Positions 23,337-32,164 of a DNA stretch of 64,000 nt are shown in pieces; within the stretch, counting starts at the first letter, position 1, and each line of letters begins with the position of its first letter. This stretch comes from Streptomyces sp. NBC_01549 (GTDB taxonomy: Bacteria > Actinomycetota > Actinomycetes > Streptomycetales > Streptomycetaceae), in NCBI RefSeq assembly GCF_026339955.1, contig NZ_JAPEPW010000001.1, positions 6,655,001-6,719,000 of the forward strand, read 5' to 3'. Below the pieces are notes generated by a model, which was given only the letters and a program-made list of their open reading frames with translations, did no database searches and had not been told where the DNA came from. A program made the position numbers and the translations under genes.

Positions 23337-24083
23337 ATGCGAATAGACGGTGCGAGGCGTACGGGGTTCACCACTGTGGCGTGCGGTGTCCTTGCCGTGT
23401 TCCTGTCGGCCTGCGGTGGTTCGCAAGGCGGGAGCGGCGCGGTGAAGGGGCACGGCGGAGCCGGCGGCAAGGCCGAACACGCTCCCGCGCGCACCGTCGA
23501 CCTCACCCGGATACCGAATGTCGGCGACCGTCTGCGGGCCCGGATCCCATCCAACTCCCACCAGGTCGTGGCGGTCTACGGCGAGGGCAGGGACTCCGCC
23601 GACTCCACCGTCGTGCTGTATGAGAAGTCCGGCTCCACCTGGGAGGTACGGCGTTCCTGGCGCGCTCACAACGGGGTGAAGGGCTGGACCACCGACCATC
23701 ACGAGGGCGACAAGCGCAGCCCCGTCGGGGTGTTCTCGCTCACCGACGCGGGCGGAGTGCTCGACGACCCGGGCGCCCTGCTTCCGTACGACCACTCGAC
23801 GGCCTATCAGGCGCCCCGCGACTGGGCCAGGTCGCACTGGCACGACTTCGACTACGTCGTCGCCATCAACTACAACCGCCGGGTGGGCACCCCGCCCGAC
23901 AACCCGGACCGCCCCCTGGGTGAGACGAAGGGCGGAAGCATCTGGCTGCACATGGACCACGGCAGCGGTACGTCCGCGTGCGTCAGCGTGCCCAAGTCGG
24001 CCATGGAGTATCTCCTGCGGACGCTCGACCCGAATCAGCACCCTGTCATCGTGATGGGGGACAGGGCCGATCTGAAGGTGTAG
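23337..24083 (+). CDS. L,D-transpeptidase (YkuD-like) lipoprotein
   Basis: The 248-residue protein begins with a basic n-region and a lipobox LSACGGS (Cys near residue 23), so it is a membrane-anchored lipoprotein on the outer face. The mature part has the L,D-transpeptidase catalytic pattern: His205 in WLHMDHGSGT and Cys215 in SACVSV. Such enzymes make 3-3 cross-links in peptidoglycan or attach proteins to it. An alternative ATG nine bases upstream adds three residues. Ribosome site is weak. It is followed, same strand, by the PNGase-like gene. Confidence 0.85.
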   Translation: MRIDGARRTGFTTVACGVLAVFLSACGGSQGGSGAVKGHGGAGGKAEHAPARTVDLTRIPNVGDRLRARIPSNSHQVVAVYGEGRDSADSTVVLYEKSGSTWEVRRSWRAHNGVKGWTTDHHEGDKRSPVGVFSLTDAGGVLDDPGALLPYDHSTAYQAPRDWARSHWHDFDYVVAINYNRRVGTPPDNPDRPLGETKGGSIWLHMDHGSGTSACVSVPKSAMEYLLRTLDPNQHPVIVMGDRADLKV

Positions 24084-24170
24084 CCACCGTGGCCGAACGG
24101 GCCGCCCCATGAGGTGCGGTCCCCGAGTACCCATTGCGGGGCGGGCCGACTCCCCCGTAGAACACCGCAC

Positions 24171-25778
24171 ATGAGAAGACGGATCGTCATGTCCATGCTC
24201 GCCGGAGTGATTCTCTCGGCAGGCACCTTCCTGGGGGCGGGCCCGGCTGCCGGGACGCCCATCAATGCGCCCGCCGAATTCGGCACCGACTGGCACGACC
24301 CCTTGACCGCCGCCCCGCCGGTGGCGAAACCCGCCACCAAGTCCTGTGCGGTGACGGTGGCCGAGGCGCAGTTTCGTGACTTCACGCCGTATCGGGGCAC
24401 GTACGCACCGCCGAGCGGCTGCGGCGACCGCTGGAGCAAGGTCGTCCTGCGACTCGACGGCAAGGTCAAGGGACGCCAGTTCGACCGGCTCGGATATCTG
24501 CACATAGGTGGGGTGGAGATCCTCCGCACCTCCACCCCGGAGCCCTCGCCCGACGGCATCGAGTGGTCCGTCGAGAAGGACGTGACCAGGTACAGCGACA
24601 CGTTCCGGCGCGACGGCGACGTCGAGATGCTCATCGGAAACGTCGTCGACGGCACGTACACGGGAGCCCTCGACGTGAAGGTGACCCTGACCTTCTACGC
24701 CGAGGGTGGCGCCGTGAAGCCCGCCGCGACCCCCGACCGTGTCCTCACCCTCCAGGACGGCACCCTCACCACCCCGCGCAACAGCGAGCGCGTCGTCGCC
24801 GAGGTGTACGCGACCGGCTCCGGCGGCGGCTGCGAGGAGTACTGGTACCTGACGGTGCCCGACCCCGCCCCGTACTCCTGCAAGGCGGACAACGGCCCTT
24901 ACCGGGAGGTGCAGATCAAGGTCGACGGCCAACTCGCGGGCATCGCCGAGCCGTTCCCGACCGTGTGGACCGGCGGCTGGTCGAACCCCTTCCTCTGGTA
25001 CGTGATCCCGGGCCCGCGCGCCTTCGACATCAAGCCGATCGAATACGACCTGACGCCCTTCGCCGGCCTCCTCGACGACGGTCGTCCGCACCGGATCGAC
25101 GTCTCCGTCGTGGGCGTCCCCGCGGGGCAGACCGGCTGGAGCACCCCGGTCAACGTCCTCGTCTGGCAGGACGCGAAGCGCGCGCACGTGAGCGGCGCGC
25201 TCACCGCGGCCAAGGCGGGCGACCTGTCCAACACCTCGACGTACACGCCCGGTTCGGAAGAACGTCTCGACACCGAGGGCGGACACCGCCTGACGACCGC
25301 CGGATACGTCGACACCTCGCACGGCCGGGTGTGGACCACCGTGCGTCGCGCCCTCGCCAACACCTCCGCGCACCGCTGGACCGACGGCGAGAACACGGAC
25401 GCGCTCAAAGCCACCTGGACCGACGACGAGACGGTCACCGTCGACGGGCGCGGGCCGGTCGTCGTGACGCGCACCCACCGCACGTACTCCATGGACGGCA
25501 CCACGACGCTCGGCGCGGACGACCGGTTGCGGACCGTTCTGACGCTCGGCGACCGGGCCGCGGTCGAAGAGACGCGCGGCGGCCGGCATGCCACGTGGTC
25601 CCGGCTCGACGACACGTACGCGGGAGACGCGACCTATACCGCGAACGTGCCGCGCGAGCAACGGCATGCCGTCGGCACGACCAGCGAGCGCTATCGGCTG
25701 CACGGCTCGGACGGCTGCTACGACCGCGTACTGGTCACCGTGCAGGGAGTGCTGACGCGGGACCGCAGCGACTGCTGA
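24171..25778 (+). CDS. Secreted peptide-N4-asparagine amidase (PNGase A-like)
   Basis: The 535-residue protein starts with a Sec signal peptide (RRIVMSMLAGVILSAGTFLG, cut near AGP-AAG). The mature protein matches the PNGase A-type family: CAVTVAEAQFRDFTPYRG, CGDRWSKVVLRLDGKVKGRQ, FDRLGYLHIGGVEILRTSTP, EWSVEKDVTRYSDTFRR and later YEYWYLTVPD-like and NPFLWYVIPG segments. PNGases cleave the bond between N-acetylglucosamine and asparagine in N-linked glycoproteins. In a soil saprophyte it probably strips plant or fungal glycoproteins. Several Cys residues suggest extracellular disulfides. Own ribosome site is poor; downstream of the L,D-transpeptidase by 87 bp. Confidence 0.8.
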   Translation: MRRRIVMSMLAGVILSAGTFLGAGPAAGTPINAPAEFGTDWHDPLTAAPPVAKPATKSCAVTVAEAQFRDFTPYRGTYAPPSGCGDRWSKVVLRLDGKVKGRQFDRLGYLHIGGVEILRTSTPEPSPDGIEWSVEKDVTRYSDTFRRDGDVEMLIGNVVDGTYTGALDVKVTLTFYAEGGAVKPAATPDRVLTLQDGTLTTPRNSERVVAEVYATGSGGGCEEYWYLTVPDPAPYSCKADNGPYREVQIKVDGQLAGIAEPFPTVWTGGWSNPFLWYVIPGPRAFDIKPIEYDLTPFAGLLDDGRPHRIDVSVVGVPAGQTGWSTPVNVLVWQDAKRAHVSGALTAAKAGDLSNTSTYTPGSEERLDTEGGHRLTTAGYVDTSHGRVWTTVRRALANTSAHRWTDGENTDALKATWTDDETVTVDGRGPVVVTRTHRTYSMDGTTTLGADDRLRTVLTLGDRAAVEETRGGRHATWSRLDDTYAGDATYTANVPREQRHAVGTTSERYRLHGSDGCYDRVLVTVQGVLTRDRSDC

Positions 25779-25930
25779 GCCTGTGGGGGCCCTGGGTGGG
25801 CAACGGCATGTCCGTTCCAGGATTTACATGGACGTGACACAGAGGTATCCGGCGGCATCAGCAACTCCTCAATGGTGATCGCTGCGGAAGGAAGTTTCCG
25901 CATACCAGAAGTTCCCTCGGAGGAGTGCCC

Positions 25931-27343
25931 GTGCCGCCGTCTGTACCGTCCCCGCGACGCGTCGCACGCATACTGCGTACCTCACTGTTCGCGCAGGTCG
26001 CCTGTGCACTCGTACTCGGAATCGTCGTCGGAAGGTTGTGGCCGGACACGGCCACGACCTTCCAGCCGCTCGGCGACGGTTTCGTACGCCTCATCAAGGC
26101 GGTCATCTCACCGCTCGTGTTCTGTGTGGTGGTCGTCGGCATCACCAAGGCCGGTGGTCTGAAGGCCTTCGGCCGGATCGGACTCAAGGCCCTGATCTGG
26201 TTCGAGGTCGCGTCCACCGCCGCACTGTTCCTCGGGCTGATCGCGGCCAACGTCGTCGGTCCGGGCTGGGGCATGCATGCCGACCCCTCGAAGCTCGACG
26301 CCTCGGCCGTCGACGGCAAGACCGGCGGCGGCTCGCTCCCGTCGACCGGCGAATTCATCCTGAACGCGCTGCCGCAGAGCGCGGTCGGGGCCTTCGCCGA
26401 GAACTCCCTGCTCCAAGTCCTCGTCCTCGCCTGCCTGGTGGGTGCCGCGCTGCTGCACCTCGGCAACGCAAAGGTGCCCCAGGTGTTGCCCGCCATCGAG
26501 CAGGTCCAGGACGTCGTCTTCGCGATCGTCGGCTTCATCATGAAGCTGGCCCCGCTCGCGGTGTTCGGCGCGATGGTCCACCTGGTGGGGGAGTACGGGC
26601 TCGGCGTCATCAAGACGTACGGCAAGCTGATCGTTCTGTGCTACGCGGTCGCGCTGCTGTTCCTCGCGCTGCTCGCCGTCGCCCTGAAGGCGGTCACCGG
26701 ACTCAGCCTCTGGAAGTTCGTCCGCTATACCCGCGAGGAGATGCTGCTCGCACTCGGTACCGCCTCCAGCGAGACCGTCATGCCCCGCATGATGCAGAAG
26801 CTGCGCCAGGCGGGCTGCCGCGACGACGCCGTGGGCCTGGTCCTGCCCACCGGCTACTCCTTCAATCTCGACGGCGCCTCGATCTACCTGTCCATCGGCA
26901 CGCTGTTCATCGCGCAGGCAGTGGGGGTGGATCTGAGCCTGGGCCAGCAGATCACCGTCGTCCTGGTGCTCATGCTGACCAGCAAGGGCATGGCGGGCGT
27001 GCCCGGTTCCGCCTTCCTCGCGCTGTCGGCGACGGCCTCCTCGCTCGGGGTCATTCCCGCCGGAGCCGTGGCCCTCCTCCTGGGCGTGGACCGCATCATG
27101 GACTCGATGCGCGTCGCGACCAACCTGCTCGGCAACTGTGTCGCCGTCTTCGCGGTGTCCCGCTGGGAGGGCGCGCTTGACACGGAGCGGGCGAAGAAGA
27201 TGCTGGACGGCGAGATCGCGTTCGTGGAGGAGGACGGCGAACCGCGGACGCAGGAGTCTGCGACGCAAGGACCGGGGCCCGAGTCGGCCAAGGCGGAAAT
27301 CCCCGCCCGGTCGACCAAGGAGCCCACCCCCGAGGTCGGTTGA
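25931..27343 (+). CDS. dctA: C4-dicarboxylate/cation symporter, DctA (DAACS) family
   Basis: The 470-residue protein has about eight helices and two re-entrant loops of the glutamate/dicarboxylate carrier fold. Diagnostic motifs are LIKAVISPLVFCVVVVGI, ASSETVMPRMM (serine-rich hairpin), GLVLPTGYSFNLDGASIYL and GSAFLALSATASSLG followed by VDRIMDSMRVATNL. It should import succinate, malate or fumarate with protons or sodium. The GTG at 25931 is five bases after GGAGGAG, a better start than the GTG at 25925. The C-terminal 50 residues are a hydrophilic tail. A small hairpin TGCGGAA/TTCCGCA lies in the leader at 25883-25902. Confidence 0.93.
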   Translation: MPPSVPSPRRVARILRTSLFAQVACALVLGIVVGRLWPDTATTFQPLGDGFVRLIKAVISPLVFCVVVVGITKAGGLKAFGRIGLKALIWFEVASTAALFLGLIAANVVGPGWGMHADPSKLDASAVDGKTGGGSLPSTGEFILNALPQSAVGAFAENSLLQVLVLACLVGAALLHLGNAKVPQVLPAIEQVQDVVFAIVGFIMKLAPLAVFGAMVHLVGEYGLGVIKTYGKLIVLCYAVALLFLALLAVALKAVTGLSLWKFVRYTREEMLLALGTASSETVMPRMMQKLRQAGCRDDAVGLVLPTGYSFNLDGASIYLSIGTLFIAQAVGVDLSLGQQITVVLVLMLTSKGMAGVPGSAFLALSATASSLGVIPAGAVALLLGVDRIMDSMRVATNLLGNCVAVFAVSRWEGALDTERAKKMLDGEIAFVEEDGEPRTQESATQGPGPESAKAEIPARSTKEPTPEVG

Positions 27344-27350
27344 CCGACCA

Positions 27351-27400
27351 GGGACGGGTCACCGACCTGGAGCCCCGGGACGGGTCACCGACCTGGAGCC
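27351..27400 (+). repeat. Two perfect copies of a 24-bp sequence, 26-bp period
   Basis: GGGACGGGTCACCGACCTGG plus AGCC occurs at 27351-27374 and again, identical, at 27377-27400, right after the dctA stop. A third partial match (GGTTGACCGACC) overlaps the stop codon. The copies lead directly into the 20-bp terminator hairpin. Confidence 0.75.
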
Positions 27401-27407
27401 TGGAAAA

Positions 27408-27455
27408 GGGCCGCGCGCTCCCACTCCAGCTGTACGGAGTGGGAGCGCGCGGCCC
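27408..27455. terminator. Bidirectional terminator with a 20-bp perfect stem
   Basis: The arm at 27408-27427 (starting GGGCCGCGCGCTCCC) is the exact complement of 27436-27455, with an 8-base loop AGCTGTAC. It lies between the convergent dctA and marR genes and would stop transcripts from both sides. Confidence 0.85.
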
Positions 27456-27498
27456 GTCGCGTTGTCCGCCGCGCCTCGTGTCCGCCGACGGCAACCCC

Positions 27499-27954
27499 TC
27501 AGCAGCGGTGCTCGAGCCTCGGCATGCCGTCCACCAGCGTGTCCAGCAGCCCCCCGAGCACCTCGCGCTGCTCGTCCGTCAACGGCGCCAGGATCTCCTC
27601 CGCGGCCGACCGGCGCGCGCCGCGCAGCTCCCGCAGTGCCGTGCGCCCGTCGTCCGTGACCTCGATCCGGATGACCCGCCGGTTGGTGGGATCGGGGACC
27701 CGGCGCACCTTCCCGCTCGCCTCCAGGCCGTCGACCAGCGTGGTCACGGCCCGGGGCACCACCTCCAGGCGCTCGGCGAGATCGGCCATGCGCGGCGGTG
27801 AGCTGTAGTGCGCGAGCGTGCGCAGCAGCCGTGACTGGGCCGGGGTGATGCCCAGCCCGCGCTGCTCCAGATGCCGCTTCTGGATTCGGTGCACACGGCG
27901 GGTCAGCCGCAGCAACTGCTCGGCGAGCAGGCCGTCGGCATCGGGGGTGGTCAT
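27499..27954 (-). CDS. MarR-family transcriptional regulator
   Basis: The 151-residue protein has the MarR core: RRVHRIQKRHLEQRGLGIT, PAQSRLLRTLAHYSSPPRMA, DLAERLEVVPRAVTTLVDGL (recognition helix) and the wing KVRRVPDPTNRRVIRIEVTD, with a long C-terminal dimerisation helix. It is divergent from the ABC exporter at 28070 and most likely represses it and itself through the palindrome between them. The inducing ligand is not predictable. No redox cysteine is apparent in the OhrR position. Confidence 0.92.
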   Translation of the reverse strand: MTTPDADGLLAEQLLRLTRRVHRIQKRHLEQRGLGITPAQSRLLRTLAHYSSPPRMADLAERLEVVPRAVTTLVDGLEASGKVRRVPDPTNRRVIRIEVTDDGRTALRELRGARRSAAEEILAPLTDEQREVLGGLLDTLVDGMPRLEHRC

Positions 27955-27978
27955 GCGGGAACAATATCAGGATGCGGT

Positions 27979-28003
27979 TCATTGTGAGTATAGGTAACAA
28001 TGA
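27979..28003. promoter_or_regulatory. Palindromic operator between marR and the ABC exporter
   Basis: TCATTGT (27979-27985) and ACAATGA (27997-28003) form an inverted repeat with an 11-base spacer GAGTATAGGTA that could include a -10 hexamer. A further ACAAT half-site is at 27961. The position between the two divergent starts and the ATTGT-type arms fit a MarR binding site. Confidence 0.6.
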
Positions 28004-28069
28004 GCTAAGCTCCGACAGTCATCCTTTCCCTGCCCTGTGTAACCGTCGTCTCACCTCCCGTAGGAGCCC

Positions 28070-29869
28070 ATGCGTCCCGACCGATCCACCTGGACCCCGT
28101 CACCCGCCGAGGATGAACAGCCACGGCAGGTGCGTCGCATCCTGAAGTTGTTCCGGCCCTACCGCGGCCGCCTGGCGATCGTCGGCCTGCTGGTCGGCGC
28201 CGCGTCGCTCGTCACCGTCGCGACCCCCTTCCTGCTGAAGGAGACCCTGGATGTCGCGATCCCCCAGGGTCGCACCGGTCTGCTGAGCCTGCTCGCGCTG
28301 GGCATGATCCTCAGTGCGGTCGTCACCAGCATCTTCGGCGTCCTGCAGACCCTGATCTCCACGACCGTCGGTCAGCGCGTCATGCACGACCTGCGCACCG
28401 CCGTCTACGGCCGGCTGCAGCGCATGTCGCTCGCCTTCTTCACCCGGACCCGCACCGGCGAGGTCCAGTCCCGCATCGCCAACGACATCGGCGGCATGCA
28501 GGCGACCGTGACGTCCACCGCCACCTCGCTGGTCTCCAACCTCACCAGTGTGGTCGCCACGATCATCGCGATGATCGCCCTGGACTGGCGGCTCACCATC
28601 GTGTCGCTGCTCCTGCTGCCGGTCTTCGTGTGGATCAGCCGGCGCGTCGGCAACGAACGCAAGAAGATAGCCACCCAGCGTCAGAAGCAGATGGCCACGA
28701 TGGCCGCCACCGTCACGGAGTCGCTCTCCGTGAGCGGCATCCTGCTCGGGCGCACCATGGGCCGCGGCGATTCGCTCACCAAGGCGTTCGAGGCCGAGTC
28801 CGACAGCCTGGTCGACCTCGAGGTGAAGTCGAACATGGCGGGCCGCTGGCGCATGTCCGTGATCGGCATCGTCATGGCCGCCATGCCGGCCGTCATCTAC
28901 TGGGCGGCGGGCATGGCCCTCCAGTTCGGCGGCCCGGCCGTGTCGATCGGCACGCTCGTCGCCTTCGTCTCGCTCCAGCAGGGCCTGTTCCGGCCGACGG
29001 TCAGCCTGCTGTCCACCGGCGTGCAGATCCAGACCTCGCTCGCGCTCTTCCAGCGCATCTTCGAGTACCTCGACCTGCCCATCGACATCACCGAGCCGGA
29101 GCGCCCGGTTCACCTCGACCAGGTCAAGGGCGAGATCCGCTTCGAGGGCGTCGAGTTCCGCTACGACGACAAGAGCGGCCCGATCCTCGAGGGCATCGAC
29201 ATCACCGTCCCCGCGGGCGGCAGTCTCGCCGTCGTCGGTCCGACCGGCTCCGGCAAGTCCACGCTCAGCTATCTGGTGCCACGGCTGTACGACGTCACGG
29301 GCGGCCGTGTCACGCTGGACGGCGTCGACGTACGGGACCTCGACTTCGACACGCTCGCCCGCGCGATCGGCGTCGTGTCCCAGGAGACGTACCTCTTCCA
29401 TGCCTCGGTCGCGGACAACCTGCGCTTCGCCAGGCCCGACGCCACCGACGAGGAGCTGCAGGCGGCGGCCAGGGCGGCCCAGATCCACGATCACATCGCG
29501 TCGCTGCCCGACGGGTACGACACGGTCGTGGGTGAACGCGGCCACCGGTTCTCCGGCGGTGAGAAGCAGCGCCTCGCCATCGCCCGCACGATCCTGCGGG
29601 ACCCGCCGGTCCTCATCCTCGACGAGGCGACCAGCGCCCTGGACACCCGCACGGAGCACGCCGTGCAGGAGGCCATCGACGCCCTGTCGGCCAACCGGAC
29701 CACGCTCACCATCGCGCACCGGCTCTCCACCATCCGTGGCGCCGACCAGATCGTCGTCCTGGACTCCGGTCGCGCGGTCGAACGCGGCACGCACGAGGAG
29801 CTGTTGGAGCGGGAGGGACGCTATGCGGCACTGGTCCACCGGGACGCCCAACTGGAGCCGACAAGATGA
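28070..29869 (+). CDS. ABC exporter, fused permease and ATPase (MarR-linked)
   Basis: A 599-residue half-transporter: exporter membrane domain up to about residue 330, then an ATPase with Walker A GPTGSGKSTLSY near 390-401, Q loop VSQETYLFHAS, signature RFSGGEKQRLAIARTIL, Walker B LILDEATSALD and the H-loop His in IAHRLSTIRG. All catalytic residues are canonical, so it probably works as a homodimer. TAGGAG precedes the ATG by six bases. Divergent MarR control suggests export of a toxic small molecule. Its closest local relative is the ABC protein at 57605. Confidence 0.92.
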   Translation: MRPDRSTWTPSPAEDEQPRQVRRILKLFRPYRGRLAIVGLLVGAASLVTVATPFLLKETLDVAIPQGRTGLLSLLALGMILSAVVTSIFGVLQTLISTTVGQRVMHDLRTAVYGRLQRMSLAFFTRTRTGEVQSRIANDIGGMQATVTSTATSLVSNLTSVVATIIAMIALDWRLTIVSLLLLPVFVWISRRVGNERKKIATQRQKQMATMAATVTESLSVSGILLGRTMGRGDSLTKAFEAESDSLVDLEVKSNMAGRWRMSVIGIVMAAMPAVIYWAAGMALQFGGPAVSIGTLVAFVSLQQGLFRPTVSLLSTGVQIQTSLALFQRIFEYLDLPIDITEPERPVHLDQVKGEIRFEGVEFRYDDKSGPILEGIDITVPAGGSLAVVGPTGSGKSTLSYLVPRLYDVTGGRVTLDGVDVRDLDFDTLARAIGVVSQETYLFHASVADNLRFARPDATDEELQAAARAAQIHDHIASLPDGYDTVVGERGHRFSGGEKQRLAIARTILRDPPVLILDEATSALDTRTEHAVQEAIDALSANRTTLTIAHRLSTIRGADQIVVLDSGRAVERGTHEELLEREGRYAALVHRDAQLEPTR

Positions 29870-29912
29870 CGATATGCCGGGTTTGTGAGCATGAGCGGGT
29901 TACCGTGCCCGC

Positions 29913-30815
29913 ATGCAGATGAACACTCCGCCACGGAGCACGATTCGACTGACGCGCCGGGGCCGGGTCGCCCTCATCGCGACCGGAGCCGTCGTGGCGG
30001 CCACCGCCGTGGCGGTGCCGCTGCTCACCCTGACCATGGAGGGCGAGGAGACGCGGCCCACGTCCCTCGTCATCCCGGAGGGCTGGCGCACTGGCCAGGT
30101 CTACGAGGCCGTCGACAAGGCTCTCGCACTGCCCCTGGGTTCCACCAAGAAGTCCCTGGCCAAGGCCAACCTCAAGTTGCCCAGCGACGCGGAGGGCAAC
30201 CCCGAGGGCTACCTCTACCCGGCGACGTACCGCCTCGACAGGACGGCGACCCCCGAGTCCCTGCTGGCGCAGATGGTCAACACCGCGAACAAGAAGTTCC
30301 GGGGCAGCCCGGTCACGGCGGGCGCCCAGCGCAACGCGATGAACGTCTATCAGGCGGTCACCATCGCGAGCATCATCCAGTCCGAGGCCGCCACCAAGCC
30401 CGACATGGCCAAGGTGGCGCGGGTCATCTTCAACCGCCTGGAGCGGGGCATGCCGCTGCAGATGGACTCGACGCTCAACTACGCGCTGAACCGCTTCACG
30501 CTGAGCACGACCACGAACGACACGAAGCTCGAGAGCCCCTACAACTCGTACCAGCGCATGGGGCTGCCGCCCACACCGATCGCCAACCCCGGCGAGGACG
30601 CGATGCGCGCCGCGATCAATCCCACCCCGGGCGACTGGCTGTACTTCGTCACGGTCAAGCCGGGCGACACCCGGTTCACGGCCAGCTACGAGGAACATCA
30701 GAGGAACGTCGCCGAATTCAACCTGCTCCGCAGGCGCGCCTCGCCCTCGACCACGCCCTCGAACTCCACCTCGACCGCGGTCCCGGGCTCGCCGTCCGCC
30801 TCGGCCGCGCGCTGA
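29913..30815 (+). CDS. Endolytic transglycosylase MltG-like protein
   Basis: The 300-residue protein has one N-terminal membrane anchor (RVALIATGAVVAATAVAVPL) and a YceG/MltG domain with LVIPEGWRTGQVYEAVDKAL, EGYLYPATYRLDRTATPESL, TIASIIQSEAA with the catalytic Glu158, VARVIFNRLERGMPLQMDST and a GLPPTPIANPGEDAM stretch. MltG cleaves nascent glycan strands at the membrane and sets their length. It is a second, shorter MltG-like protein of the kind Streptomyces has besides the long MltG next to the aro genes. The tail is Ser/Thr/Pro rich. Confidence 0.88.
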   Translation: MQMNTPPRSTIRLTRRGRVALIATGAVVAATAVAVPLLTLTMEGEETRPTSLVIPEGWRTGQVYEAVDKALALPLGSTKKSLAKANLKLPSDAEGNPEGYLYPATYRLDRTATPESLLAQMVNTANKKFRGSPVTAGAQRNAMNVYQAVTIASIIQSEAATKPDMAKVARVIFNRLERGMPLQMDSTLNYALNRFTLSTTTNDTKLESPYNSYQRMGLPPTPIANPGEDAMRAAINPTPGDWLYFVTVKPGDTRFTASYEEHQRNVAEFNLLRRRASPSTTPSNSTSTAVPGSPSASAAR

Positions 30816-30837
30816 AGCCGGATGTCCGATGCCGGAC

Positions 30838-30863
30838 CCGGCCCACGAGGTCTCCTGGGCCGG
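30838..30863. terminator. Hairpin between convergent mltG-like and monooxygenase genes
   Basis: CCGGCCCA (30838-30845) pairs with TGGGCCGG (30856-30863); the intervening bases can add GAGG/CCT pairing. It lies 22 bp after the mltG-like stop and 11 bp beyond the stop of the convergent gene, so it can serve both. Confidence 0.5.
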
Positions 30864-30873
30864 CCACGGGGCA

Positions 30874-31971
30874 TCAGGCGCCGACGGTCACTCCCGCCAG
30901 CAGCCGCCTGATGTCCCGTACCGCCGCGCGCCCGGCCCGGTTGGCGCCGATCGTGCTGGCCGAAGGGCCGTATCCGACCAGATGGATCCGGGGATCGGCG
31001 AGCGTGCGCGTCTCCTCGACGCGGATGCCACCGCCCGGTTCACGCAGCCGCAGCGGTGTCAGATGGTCGAGGGCGGCCCGGAAGCCGGTCGCCCACAGGA
31101 TGACGTCCGCGTCGACGTGACGGCCGTCGGCCCATGCGACGCCGTCCGGGGTGATTCGGTCGAACATCGGCTGCCGGTCCAGCACACCGTCGGCCAGAGC
31201 CTGCCGGATCGCGTCGTTCAGCGGCAGCCCCGTCACCGACACGACACTCTTGGGCGGCAGCCCCTGGCGGACCCGTTCCTCCACGAGCGCGACGGCCGCG
31301 CGCCCGACGTCCTCGGTGAAGGGCCCCTCACGGAAGACGGGCGGTCGCCGTGTCACCCAGGTGGTCGCGGCCGCGTACGGGGCGATCTCCATCAGATGCT
31401 GGGTGCCGGACGCGCCGCCGCCCACGACGACGACCCGCTGCCCGGCGAACTCCTCGGGCCCCGGGTACTGCGCCGTGTGCAACTGCCGCCCCCGGAAGGT
31501 CTCCTGGCCCGGGTAGCGCGGCCAGAACGGCCGGTCCCAGGTGCCCGTGGCATTGATCAGCGCCCGCGTCGACCACGTGCCGTCGGAGGACTCGACCAGC
31601 AGCCGCCCGCCGGAACCCTCCCGCACGGCCCGCACGTCCACCGGCCGACGCACCCGCAGGTCGAAGGTGCGCTCGTAGGCGTCGAAGTACTCCGCGATCA
31701 CCTCGGAGGACGGCCGCGCCGGGTCGGCGCCCTGCAGTTCCATACCTGGCAGGGAGTGCATCCCGTGCACCTTGCCGTACGTCAGCGACGGCCACCGGAA
31801 CTGCCAGGCGCCGCCCGGACGCGGTGCGTGATCCAGCACCACGAAGTCCCGCTCCGGCTCGAAACCGCCCCGCCGCAGGTGATAGGCGCTGGACAGCCCT
31901 GCCTGCCCAGCGCCTATGACGACGACATCGACCTTGCGGACTTCACGCGCCTGCGCCCCGGTGTTGTTCAC
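30874..31971 (-). CDS. FAD-dependent NAD(P)-binding monooxygenase-like oxidoreductase
   Basis: The 365-residue flavoprotein has the FAD GxGxxG at VDVVVIGAGQAGLSSAYHL, an intermediate PGGAWQFRWPSLTYGK segment, and the NADPH GxGxxG at VVVVGGGASGTQHLMEI. An ILWATGFRAALDH motif marks the flavin-containing monooxygenase/thioredoxin-reductase-like clan. The usual Baeyer-Villiger fingerprint is absent. It starts at GTG 31971. Substrate unknown. It is downstream on the same strand of the decayed ssu remains. Confidence 0.85.
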   Translation of the reverse strand: MNNTGAQAREVRKVDVVVIGAGQAGLSSAYHLRRGGFEPERDFVVLDHAPRPGGAWQFRWPSLTYGKVHGMHSLPGMELQGADPARPSSEVIAEYFDAYERTFDLRVRRPVDVRAVREGSGGRLLVESSDGTWSTRALINATGTWDRPFWPRYPGQETFRGRQLHTAQYPGPEEFAGQRVVVVGGGASGTQHLMEIAPYAAATTWVTRRPPVFREGPFTEDVGRAAVALVEERVRQGLPPKSVVSVTGLPLNDAIRQALADGVLDRQPMFDRITPDGVAWADGRHVDADVILWATGFRAALDHLTPLRLREPGGGIRVEETRTLADPRIHLVGYGPSASTIGANRAGRAAVRDIRRLLAGVTVGA

Positions 31972-32065
31972 GCTTCCACCAACCCGGCCGGGGTGCGGGA
32001 TCTTCCCGAAAGGCGACGCCTGTGAGCCACCCGACGCCCGACCCGTCGGGTCGGCGTCCGCTCGC

Positions 32066-32160
32066 GACCAGGACCAGGACCAGGACCAGGACCAGGACCA
32101 GGACCGGGACCAGGACCGGGACCAGGACCAGGACCGGGACCAGGACCAGGACCGGGACCC
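32066..32160. repeat. Hexanucleotide array, GACCAG and GACCGG units
   Basis: About 16 head-to-tail hexamers occur, mostly GACCAG with every second or third unit GACCGG. The array follows the C-terminal end of the ssuD relic on the minus strand and lies upstream of the monooxygenase start at 31971. Because the unit is 6 bp, length changes keep any frame. In the minus direction it would read as a Val-Leu/Pro-Val repeat. Confidence 0.9.
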
Positions 32161-32164
32161 GGGC

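Noticed and set aside
21195..24083. A 962-codon plus-strand frame spanning the ABC exporter and running into the L,D-transpeptidase
   Set aside because: Only its last 248 codons (from 23337) are real; the rest is the shadow of the ABC genes.
23115..25703. An 862-codon minus-strand frame
   Set aside because: Antisense to the L,D-transpeptidase and PNGase-like genes, with no recognisable motif.
32066..32160. CRISPR-like short repeats
   Set aside because: Repeats are contiguous 6-mers without spacers and no cas gene is near; simple array, not CRISPR.
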